This document shows positions 8,746 through 16,800 of a stretch of 64,000 nucleotides of DNA, piece by piece; positions within the stretch are counted from its first letter, which is position 1, and every line of letters starts with the position of its first letter. The DNA comes from Kitasatospora aureofaciens (GTDB lineage: Bacteria > Actinomycetota > Actinomycetes > Streptomycetales > Streptomycetaceae): positions 1 through 64,000 of the forward strand of contig JODU01000029.1 of the NCBI GenBank assembly GCA_000720845.1, written 5' to 3'. The translations under genes were made by a program, and so were the position numbers. The notes beneath the pieces are model-generated. The model had not been told where the DNA came from. It saw only the letters and a program-made list of their open reading frames with translations, and ran no database searches.

Positions 8746-9096
8746 CCCCGACCAGGCGCCCTGTGGGCGGGAAAACCCACTGAGCAGATGTGGAGGCGGC
8801 AGGTCGCTGACCAGGTGATGTCGGTGCCGCCTTGGGGTGCTCGGGCCAGATCCACAGACCCCCGGTGAGAAGCGAACAACCCGGCGGCCCGTTCGTAGCT
8901 GGACCGCTGGTCGGGACCATCTCGACAATGCGCACTCGCGGCACCACACCCGTCCGAGGGGAGAACGGATGCTGCGGAGATCACAAACCGTGCCGGCCGC
9001 TCGACCCCCGCGGGCAACTCCCACTCGACGTCGTAGAAGGAGGTCCACGACGGCCAGGATTCCGCATCCAGGAGCGCGCCGTAGGCGAGAGCAGCG
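8746..9096. other. intergenic stretch, possible minus-strand remnant
   Basis: No complete gene is visible. On the minus strand around 8960-9110 there is a tract reading ALLDAESWPSWTSFYDVEWE, reminiscent of SRPBCC-type proteins, but it lacks a start and breaks down downstream, so at most it is a gene remnant. Confidence 0.3.
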
Positions 9097-9987
9097 TTAT
9101 GAGCTCCTTCGTCCTCGATGGGGACCAGGAGGGGCGCTCCACCGGCGGACGGCCGAGATCAGTCCGCCGGGCCGCTCCTCTCGCTCGGGCGTACTACTGA
9201 CCGGGCGGCCGTAGGCGGCAGCGCGCTCGCGCAGGGTGTAGCTGCCGGCCTCCCAGCCGTGCCCGGCCAGCCAGCCCACCGGATCGTCGGGCATCTCCGA
9301 GACCCACATGGACGCCGCCGATCCCGGCACGGCGTCCGCGCCGAAGCGCTCGATCACACCACGGGGGCCCAACGTCAGCCCCATCCGACTGCCTGGCGCC
9401 GACTGCGCGCTGATCCGGGCCAGCAGCAACTCCACCGCGTCCTCGGGCAGATAGACCAGCAGCCCTTCGGCGATCCACACGGTCGGCACCGCCGGATCGT
9501 GCCCTGCGGCGGCCAGCGCGCCTGGCCAGTCCTCCCGCAGATCCACCGCGACGGTGACCCGCTCACAGCGCGGGACGGCCCGCTCCTGGCGCAGCACCGC
9601 GGCCTTGAAGTCCAGTGGGGCGGCGGTGTCGACCTCGAAGAGCCGGGTGCCCTCGGGCCAGTCCATCCGGAAGGCCCGGCTGTCCATGCCGGCGCCGAGC
9701 AGCACGACCTGCCGGACCCCGGACGCGCAGGCCCGCTGCAACAGGTCGTCGAGGAACCTGGTTCTGATGACGACGGAGAACGACACGGCCAGCCTGCGGC
9801 GTCGCGCGGCCTCGTCACCGGGCGGCGGCGAGGAGGGCCACAGGCCGCCGGCGGTGGCGAAGGCCTGTGCCAGCGGGTCCCGGAACAGCGCGTCCTCCCG
9901 CTCGCTCTCCAGCGCCCGCACCCTGGCCACCCCCACCCCCGTGGCCCACACTCCCCATGGCTGCACCCGCTCCCGCTCATCAGTCAC
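9097..9987 (-). CDS. SAM-dependent methyltransferase, LCM/TIGR00027 type
   Basis: This 296-residue protein has the leucine carboxyl methyltransferase-like fold common in actinobacteria: VVLLGAGMDSRAFRMDWP is the SAM-binding loop, LFEVDTAAPLDFK the acidic ribose-binding strand, and WIAEGLLVYLPEDAVELLL the motif after strand 4. It should use S-adenosylmethionine to methylate a carboxyl or hydroxyl group on an unknown small molecule. The length is usual for the family. The gene seems monocistronic and its start ATG is followed by a compositionally normal N-terminus (GVWATGVGVARVRALESER). Confidence 0.85.
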   Translation of the reverse strand: MTDERERVQPWGVWATGVGVARVRALESEREDALFRDPLAQAFATAGGLWPSSPPPGDEAARRRRLAVSFSVVIRTRFLDDLLQRACASGVRQVVLLGAGMDSRAFRMDWPEGTRLFEVDTAAPLDFKAAVLRQERAVPRCERVTVAVDLREDWPGALAAAGHDPAVPTVWIAEGLLVYLPEDAVELLLARISAQSAPGSRMGLTLGPRGVIERFGADAVPGSAASMWVSEMPDDPVGWLAGHGWEAGSYTLRERAAAYGRPVSSTPEREERPGGLISAVRRWSAPPGPHRGRRSS

Positions 9988-10299
9988 CGCCCCAGCCTAG
10001 ACACCGACGCACATGGTGAGCCGATCCCCTGAAGGACGAAGTACGCACCGCACGACCGCTCCGCCTCCCCACCGCCATATACGACTACTTCGCTGCCCCA
10101 CTGACGCTGCTGGACCGGCATTGCTTCAGATCCGGACGCGGCTCAGCACCGCATCCAGCTGATCAATCTCCCCCGGCTTGACGAACCGCAGTCCCGTGGA
10201 CTCGTGCAAGATCCCGAGCCGGCCCCGATCACACGAGCGGTGAAGCAGACGTTGAACTCTCTGCTCACTGACCGTCCGAGTAGGCAATAGGTTCATGCC
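9988..10299. other. intergenic stretch upstream of the acetyltransferase
   Basis: About 310 bp separating the methyltransferase start from the streptothricin acetyltransferase start. Minus-strand codons 10126-10260 have gene-like third-position GC and end in a TGA (reading GLRFVKPGEIDQLDAVLSRV), which may be the 3-prime scrap of a lost gene. Nothing else is recognisable. Confidence 0.3.
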
Positions 10300-10863
10300 A
10301 TGGCGACCGTTGACGACATGGAGTTCCGCACTGCCCGGCCTGAGGACACCGAGGCCATCGAGGCACTCGACGGATCCTTCACCACCCGCACCATCTTCCA
10401 CGTGGCCATCACCGAGGACGGGTTCGCTCTCCGGGAGCTCCCGGTGGACCCGCCCATCCACAAAGTCTTCCCACCGGAGAACAGCGACGACGGCAACCGC
10501 TCCGCGGCCGAGGCGGATCCGAACAGCCGCACCTTCGTCGCCGTCGGCACCGACGGTTGTCTGGCGGGCTTCGTCGCTGTCTCCTACGTTCCGTGGAACA
10601 GGCGGTTGGCCATCGATGACATCGAGATCGCTCCGCTCTACCGGGGGCAGGGCGTCGGCCGTGCCCTGGTCGGCCATGCCGCCGAGTTCGCCCGTGAGCG
10701 CGGTGCCGGGCACATCTGGCTGGAAGTCACCAACCTCAACGCGCCTGCGATCCACGCCTATCGGCGGATGGGATTCGCCTTCTGTGGACTGGACACGACG
10801 CTCTACGCGGACACGCCCTCATCGGGCGAACAGGCCCTCTACATGAGCATGCCTTGTTCCTGA
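10300..10863 (+). CDS. sat: streptothricin N-acetyltransferase
   Basis: The 187-residue GNAT enzyme closely resembles the Streptomyces streptothricin acetyltransferases: EAIEALDGSFTTRTIF near the start, an acidic Ser/Asp-rich insert (about 60-75), the acetyl-CoA loop YRGQGVGRALVGHAAEFARE (from residue 114) and the tail NAPAIHAYRRMGFAFCGLD ending LYMSMPC. The known enzymes acetylate the beta-lysine side chain of streptothricins and give resistance. No streptothricin biosynthetic genes lie nearby, so this is a stand-alone resistance gene. The ATG at 10300 has only a weak upstream AGG. Confidence 0.88.
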   Translation: MATVDDMEFRTARPEDTEAIEALDGSFTTRTIFHVAITEDGFALRELPVDPPIHKVFPPENSDDGNRSAAEADPNSRTFVAVGTDGCLAGFVAVSYVPWNRRLAIDDIEIAPLYRGQGVGRALVGHAAEFARERGAGHIWLEVTNLNAPAIHAYRRMGFAFCGLDTTLYADTPSSGEQALYMSMPCS

Positions 10864-10997
10864 GTCGTCAGCGGGCGGCTGACAGCGGAGCCGATGCGTC
10901 GCCCAGCGCGACCCGCTGAGGTCGGGCTGACCGCTGCGGGACCGGACAGCTCCGCTGCTGCCGGCACGACCCGCCCGACGGCATACCTTCCGCACCG

Positions 10998-11855
10998 TCA
11001 CGTGATCCGCGTGGCGCCTACGGCGGCGGCGACGAAGGAGGCGACCATGGTGCGTCGGTCGTCCCTCGACCACGCGAGGACGAGTTCGCTGTGCGGGGCG
11101 TCGGTGACGGGACGGTAGACGAGGTCGGGGCGCATGGGCTGGGCGAGCGAACGGGGCAGGACCGCGACGGTGCGTCCCAGTCTGATCATGTCCAGGACCT
11201 CGGCTGCGTCCGTGACCTCGGGTCCCTGCCCTGCCTCGGGTACTCCGGTCCAGCGCACGCCCTTCCAGCGGGGCAGGGTTTCCCGGGCGAGGTCGGCGAG
11301 AGTGACCTCCGAGTGGGAGGCGAGCCGGTGGTCCGGCGGCAGGATCGCGACACGGCCTTCGACCGTCAGGATTTCGTGGTCCAGGCCGCTCATGTCGTCG
11401 AACGGCGCGTACAGCAGGGCGACATCGGCGCGGCCGTCGCGGACGTGGTCGGCGCGGTCGGTGGCCCCGCCGAAGAGGATGTCCACCTGGCGGGCGTCGG
11501 GGCGGCCGGCGTAGGCGGCCAGGATGCCGGACAGGAGGTTCGCGTCACCGCCGGGCTTGATCACCAGGCGCAGATGGGACTCCTGGTCGCCGGCCCGGCG
11601 TGCCTTCTCCGCAGCCGCACTGACGGCGTTGAGCGCGTGCCGTCCATGGTGCAGGAGTGCCGTGCCCGCGGGGGTGAGGGCCACGTGTCTGCTGGAGCGC
11701 TGCAGAAGCTTCACTCCGAGCCGGGACTCCAGGCGCCGGATCGCTTTGGACAGGGCCGGCTGCGCGACCGTCAGACGGGTCGCGGCGCGGCCGAAGTGCA
11801 GCTCCTCGGCCACGGCGACGAAGTACTCCAGCTCGCGGGTCTCCAGCTCGGGCAT
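10998..11855 (-). CDS. LysR-family regulator
   Basis: The 285-residue protein opens with a LysR winged helix (LEYFVAVAEELHFGRAATRL, then QPALSKAIRRLESRLGVKL) and continues with the two-lobed periplasmic-binding-protein-like effector domain. I placed the start at ATG 11855 because the upstream dyad at 11874-11900 would otherwise be coding. It diverges from the small barrel protein/SDR pair at 11951 and probably controls it. The co-inducer is unknown. Confidence 0.86.
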   Translation of the reverse strand: MPELETRELEYFVAVAEELHFGRAATRLTVAQPALSKAIRRLESRLGVKLLQRSSRHVALTPAGTALLHHGRHALNAVSAAAEKARRAGDQESHLRLVIKPGGDANLLSGILAAYAGRPDARQVDILFGGATDRADHVRDGRADVALLYAPFDDMSGLDHEILTVEGRVAILPPDHRLASHSEVTLADLARETLPRWKGVRWTGVPEAGQGPEVTDAAEVLDMIRLGRTVAVLPRSLAQPMRPDLVYRPVTDAPHSELVLAWSRDDRRTMVASFVAAAVGATRIT

Positions 11856-11873
11856 ACCGGGAAGACTACCGTC

Positions 11874-11900
11874 CGTTCCATTCCTATCAGGCATGGAACG
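11874..11900. promoter_or_regulatory. LysR operator (T-N11-A dyad)
   Basis: CGTTCCAT and ATGGAACG form perfect 8-bp arms separated by 11 bp, giving the T-N11-A signature expected for LysR-type regulators. It lies between the LysR start (11855) and the divergent gene start (11951). Confidence 0.65.
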
Positions 11901-11950
11901 AGAACCGACTGGTCTTGGACAGGAACGGAAAATGCCTGTTCTCTGAAGGC

Positions 11951-12268
11951 ATGATTCACCACACGATGATCGTAGCGTTCGACAATCCGATTCCCGCGAG
12001 TGAGCTGGACCAGTACCTCAGTGAGTTCGAGGGGCTCGTCACGGAGTCCGGTCTGGTCGAGTCGTTCGCGGCCCGGCACCACATCCGCGTCGCGGGCGAC
12101 GATCACGCCCCGGTGGCCGTCGCCAGCGCCGTCCTGCAGTTGCGCCTGGCCGATCTCGACGCCCTGAACGCGACCTTCACCATGCCCGGGGCCGTCGACC
12201 TGATCAGGCGCTGGCAGAGCCGCCACCCGTACAAGGCGGTCTGGGTCAACCACGAGCCGCTGGCGTGA
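11951..12268 (+). CDS. small dimeric alpha/beta-barrel-like protein
   Basis: This 105-residue protein starts MIHHTMIVAFDNPI and has a beta-alpha-beta-beta pattern with the terminal RHPYKAVWVNHEP, consistent with a ferredoxin-like dimeric barrel (Dabb/EthD/monooxygenase-like). Members bind or oxidise small hydrophobic substrates, but no catalytic residues can be named here. It starts within 100 bp of the divergent LysR gene, and its stop overlaps the GTG of the following truncated SDR (GTGA), so the two were an operon under LysR control. Confidence 0.6.
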   Translation: MIHHTMIVAFDNPIPASELDQYLSEFEGLVTESGLVESFAARHHIRVAGDDHAPVAVASAVLQLRLADLDALNATFTMPGAVDLIRRWQSRHPYKAVWVNHEPLA

Positions 12269-12522
12269 GCAGTTACGCCGGCAAGGCCGGTCTCGTCACC
12301 GGCGCGGGCAGCGGAATCGGGCGCGCCACTGCGCTCGCGTTCGCCCGGCGCGGGGCCGCGGTCGCCGTGCTCGACCTGGACGAGGACAGCGCCGGCCGGA
12401 CCGTGGGCCTGATCACGGACGAGGGCGGCCGGCAAGAGGCCGTGGCCGTCGACATCGGCGATGAGCACTCCGTGCAGGCGTTCGCGACGTGGATCACCGA
12501 CACCATGCACAACGCCGGGTAG
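12265..12522 (+). pseudogene. truncated short-chain dehydrogenase (N-terminal third)
   Basis: The 85-residue frame encodes the start of a classical SDR: GLVTGAGSGIGRATALAFAR (NAD(P) loop) and the beta-2/beta-3 region VAVLDLDEDSAGRT, then stops at a TAG right after NAG of the expected NNAG-type motif. Catalytic Ser, Tyr and Lys are absent, so it cannot be an active reductase. The next 290 bp (12523-12814) contain no SDR sequence but a gene-like scrap (RRFASESANKLLSELTAGTD near 12570-12640) of unknown origin, consistent with a recombination joint. Confidence 0.75.
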
Positions 12523-12814
12523 ACCGGCTACGAAGGCCAGTTCAAGAAGCAGATCGCCGCGCCGAGCTCCAGCGCCGGTTCGCCTCCGAATCGGCGAACA
12601 AGCTGCTCAGCGAATTGACCGCCGGCACCGACTGGGAACCCCGCGGACGCGGCGGTCGTCGCCCGAGCCCGGACCCTCGGCGGGGCCGGGCTCGGGTCTA
12701 CGTACGTTGCCGGTCGAGGTGACCGAAGATCCGTGCCGCTTCATCGAGGAGTGGCCGACCGCGTGCCGTCCCGGCAACGAGGCGCGTACGGTGGTTGATG
12801 ATCGCGACTCCGAG

Positions 12815-13804
12815 TCACAGACCGCGTTCCGCCATGACCCGCTGCTCGGCCCGCTCCACGTCGAACCGGGCGGCCGGGTTGCCGCCGGCGCGCTCGACGG
12901 CGCCGCGCACCAGGGCGAGGTAGAAGAGGGCCGGGGCGCAGGGGGTCCACCGCTCCTCCGGCTCGTCCGCGATGAAACCGAGCACCGACTCCGGGCGGGC
13001 GTCCACGAACTCGAACCGGTCGTGCTCCCACTTGTCGGTGACGCCACGTGTCCAGCGCAGGCGCAGGGTCGCCTCGTCGAGCTCGGGCGTCACCGCGCGG
13101 AAGAACGCGGCCCACTGGTGGTTGACCACGTCGAGCCCGAATCCGAGCAGTTCCACTTGGGTGTTGTCGCCGTCGTGCACGGCGAGTTCCTCGAAGAGGG
13201 CACGGCGCGCCACCGCGTGCAGGCTGACCGGGCTGCCGTCCCGGGGCAGGTCGTGCTGCTGGGCCAGGCCCTCGTTGGCCGAGGAGTTCCACCGTGCGCT
13301 GTTGGGCCCGGCGACCTGGGCGCTGCGCCGGGAGAACAGCATCTTGCCGTCCTTGCCGGTTTCCAGGGCCACGTTGATGCCGAAGCTGCAGTTCATCCAG
13401 GAGGGAGCGTCGGCCGGGTCGCTGCCTTCCAGGTACTGCTGGCGCAGGGTGAGGCCGTTCTTCTGGCGCCGGTCGAGGTTGAGCGAGGTGGTGAGGAAGT
13501 CGAAGTAGTCGGCGTCCCGCAGGGTGAGGGAGACGACGGGGTCCTCGGCCAGATGGGTACGGGTGACCACGACCCGCTCGACCGCGAAGCGCGCGTTGTT
13601 CCAGCGGTGCGGCAGCCCGCCGGCTTCCTTGCGTTCCTCCTCCGTTTCGATGGAGCGCCGCCAGGCGGCGATCTCCTCGGGGAACTGCACACGTTTGGGG
13701 GTGTATTTGACGTGGATGTTCTCCTCGTCGACGGGCCGGGTGCCGTCTCCTTCGAAGAGATGACAGCCTGTCGCCCGGCCAACCACGGTAAATCGGTCTC
13801 GCAT
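12815..13804 (-). CDS. Nudix-fold-like protein of the caspase-STAND island
   Basis: The 329-residue protein has no clear N-terminal domain (residues 1-130), followed by MNCSFGINVALETGKDGKML and a degenerate Nudix box at 201-209 (RALFEELAV against the consensus REUxEExGU: the two glutamates remain, the first E and the G are replaced). This suggests a Nudix-like fold that may bind, rather than hydrolyse, a nucleotide or ADP-ribose-type ligand. ATG 13804 is preceded by GGAG six bases upstream; a GTG at 13840 is less likely. Only 59 bp separate it from the divergent caspase-STAND start, so it probably belongs to the same system as sensor or regulator. The fold call is tentative. Confidence 0.55.
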   Translation of the reverse strand: MRDRFTVVGRATGCHLFEGDGTRPVDEENIHVKYTPKRVQFPEEIAAWRRSIETEEERKEAGGLPHRWNNARFAVERVVVTRTHLAEDPVVSLTLRDADYFDFLTTSLNLDRRQKNGLTLRQQYLEGSDPADAPSWMNCSFGINVALETGKDGKMLFSRRSAQVAGPNSARWNSSANEGLAQQHDLPRDGSPVSLHAVARRALFEELAVHDGDNTQVELLGFGLDVVNHQWAAFFRAVTPELDEATLRLRWTRGVTDKWEHDRFEFVDARPESVLGFIADEPEERWTPCAPALFYLALVRGAVERAGGNPAARFDVERAEQRVMAERGL

Positions 13805-13863
13805 CGTCAACTCCACTGGTAAATAGGCTGTGGTGGACACTTTCGGGGGGTGCTGTCGATCTC
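13805..13863. promoter_or_regulatory. shared divergent promoter region
   Basis: The 59 bp between the Nudix-like and caspase-STAND start codons must hold both promoters and ribosome sites (GGAG for the minus gene, GGGGGGTG for the plus gene). An AT-richer TAAATAGG core at 13820-13827 stands out. Such tight spacing points to joint regulation. Confidence 0.5.
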
Positions 13864-16800
13864 ATGGTACGAAGCGGCACGGACAGCCGGCTGACGTTGC
13901 TGAAGGCCGAGCGGCGTTCTTCTTCCCTGGTGGGCACGGTGGCCGTGGCGGAGTATCTCCATCCGGACGCGGCGGAGCGGCAGAGGCTGGGCCGGCCGCA
14001 GCTGGCCGAGGTCCGTGACCGTTTCACGCAGACGGTGCGGGAGAGACTGGGGTTCGGCAAGACCCTCCGGGCCGACCGGGGCGGGGCGACCCGGCGGCAG
14101 CTGTGGGCCGGGCTGGAGGAGTTCCTGTCCGACGGCGCCCAGCGGAAGATCCTCTACTGGACGGGGCACGGCGTCCAGCGCGGCGACGAGGGCTACTTCC
14201 TCGCCTGCGCCGACTCATGGCAGTCGGGCGAGTTCGACCCCACCCGGGCCGTCTCCCTGCTCGAGCTGGTGGGGTTCCTGCTGCGGCCGGAGCACGAGAC
14301 GGACACCCTGCTGATCATCGATGCCTGTTCCTCGCAGAGCTACAACTCCCTGGGCGAGGCGGTGCGGCACGCCGTGGAGCTGGAGCGGGACTTCGCGGTG
14401 GTCCGGGCGCGGCAGAACCGGCGGAAGGGCTTCGCCGTCATCGGCACCTCGGGTGCGGACGCACAGGTGCCGGCGGGCCGCTGGGTGACGTGGCTGGAGG
14501 AAGCCCTGGCGAAGCCGGACTTCGTGGCGGACGACCAGGCCCGCCCGTTCGAGCCGTCCGCGCTGTATCTGCCGCTGCCGTATCTGTGCCGTGCCGTGGA
14601 CGCGCGGGCCGCCGACGACGGTCTGGACGAACCCGCGCAGCGGCCGGACTGCCGGGAGGTGAGGGCGCTTCCCAACAACTTCCTCGACAACCCGCACTAC
14701 CATCAGTCCGACCGGCCGGTGTACACGCCGGCCGTGCTGACGCGGCGGAAGCCCTGGATCGAGGCGGAGCAGTTCGTTCTCGAGGAGAACAGCCATCTCG
14801 GCCGCCACTTCGCGGGCCGGTGGGAAGCGCTGAGCCGGATCGTGCGCTGGATGGACACCCATCCCAAGGGGCTGCTGGCGGTGACGGGTCTGGCGGGCAC
14901 TGGGAAGACCACGCTGCTCGGCCGGCTGGCCCTCACCTCCCTGCCCAGCTGGCGGGAGGCCCTCGGCCCGGACCTGAGCCCGGCGGCGCTGCCCCGGGCG
15001 GGAAGCATTCACGCGGCGCTGAGCTGCCGGGGCCAGTCGGCCCATTCGCTGGCCGCGCATCTGCGCGAGGTGCTGGCGGACATCGACGGGGCGCCGCCGC
15101 TGCCGGAGGAGCCGGTGACGTCGGAGAAGTTCACCGCCGCGTTCGAGGAGCTGGTCGGGCGGGCGGGGTCGGTGAACCTGCTCTTCGACGCGCTCGACGA
15201 GGCTCTCCCGGACCAGGCGCACGCGATCGCCCGGCACGTCCTGAGCCCCCTGGCGAACACGCCCGGTGTCCGGGTGGTCGTCGGTACCCGGTCGCAGCCC
15301 CGCCGGCGTGCCACCGCGCCCGCCGGGGAGGAGTCGCTCCTGGACACCCTGGATCTCAGTATCGAACCCGTGGTCCTGGGGGACGACGAGGAGGCGCGCG
15401 CGAGTATCGCCGGCATGGTGCTGTCCGTGCTGGACACCGCGCAGTCCCCGTACCGGGGGGATGCGCGGCAGGAGGACCGCGACTGGACGGCGCAGACCGT
15501 CGCGGCACGCAGTCACGGCTCGTTCCTGGTGGCCCGGCTGGCCGCGGAGGGGCTTGCCCGGCGGGCCACGGTCGCCGCCGAGGCAGAGCTGCTGGCGTGG
15601 CTGCGGGACGGCGGCGTGGACCTGCGCGCCCGTCTGGCGGAGGAGACGCGCCATCTGAGCGAGCAGCCGGGCGCGCGGCGGGCCCACGAGGCGCTGCGGG
15701 CGCTGGCGGTGGTCCAGGGCCCCGGGCTGCCGCCGGACGAGGCGTGGCTGACGCTCGCCAACGCGCTGCGCGAGGCCGGTTCCCCGGAGCTGACGCTGGA
15801 GGACCTGGGGCAGGTCTGCCGGAGCGCGGACGGCGGCATCGTCGCCGCCCAGAAGGACGGCTCGCGGCAGGCGGCCGGGCGGGTCCGTCATCAGCTGGCC
15901 CATCCCAGTTACGGCGAGTTCTTCCTCTCCGACGCCGGGCTGACCTCCTGGGAGGCACACCGCAGGGTGCTCGACGCGCTGCGCACCCGTGCCCGCGCCC
16001 GTGGCGGCTGGAGCGAAGGCGACGAGTACACCCTCGAGTACCTGGGCGCGCACGCTGCCCAGGTGGGGCCGGACGCGCTGCGGGAGCTGTTCGAGGATGT
16101 GGACTTCCTGCTGCGTACGAACCCCGATGTCATGCTGCCGCTCGCGGCGGGCCTGGCCCGGGACTGCGACGGCGCCGCGCTGTACGGCAGGGTCGCGGGC
16201 TCGTTTCCCCGCGCGTCCGGCCCGCTGCCGGCATCGGTCCTGCTGGAGCGCAAGGCGCTGCTCAGCGCCACCGCCTTCATCAGCCACCGCGAGGCGACCT
16301 ACCGGGCGCTGCGCCGCGACGGCGGCTTCCTGCCCTGGCAGGAGTACTGGAGCGATGTCCCGCCGGCTCCCCCCGAATGGCGGCGTGCGGCACCCTCGGG
16401 CGGTGCGCGGGCGCTGAGCTGGCGTGCCGGGACCGGGGCGGCGGGGCCGGCCTACGCGGACACCCTGACCGCCGGTGGCCGGGGCGAGATCCACGTCCTG
16501 CACCCCGAGTCGGGCGCCCGGCTGCTGACCCGCCGGCTGCCCCGGGCCGGCGGGGAGCGTGGGCGCCCGCTGAGCGAGGTGCGGGAGGTGGCCGCGGGAG
16601 CCCGCTGGGTCACCGTCGCCCGGGACGATCAGGCCGTGTACTTCTGGCGGGCGGGTGCCCGGACGCCTGACCGGGAGTACCGGTGGGGCGGCAGTGTGCG
16701 CGCCCTGTCGGTGGCCGAGGTGGAGGGGCAGGGCGTGGCCCTGGCCGCCGACGGGGACCGGGTGTGGGTGTGGTCCTGGCAGGGCGGCACGCACCTGGAC

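Noticed and set aside
8960..9110. Minus-strand SRPBCC-like tract (ESWPSWTSFYDVEWE)
   Set aside because: No start, no continuation of the fold and overlap with the methyltransferase end; at best a scrap, so not called as a gene.
10126..10290. Minus-strand coding-like tail ending in TGA
   Set aside because: Gene-like codon use over only about 40 codons, no recognisable family and no upstream part; described only as intergenic.
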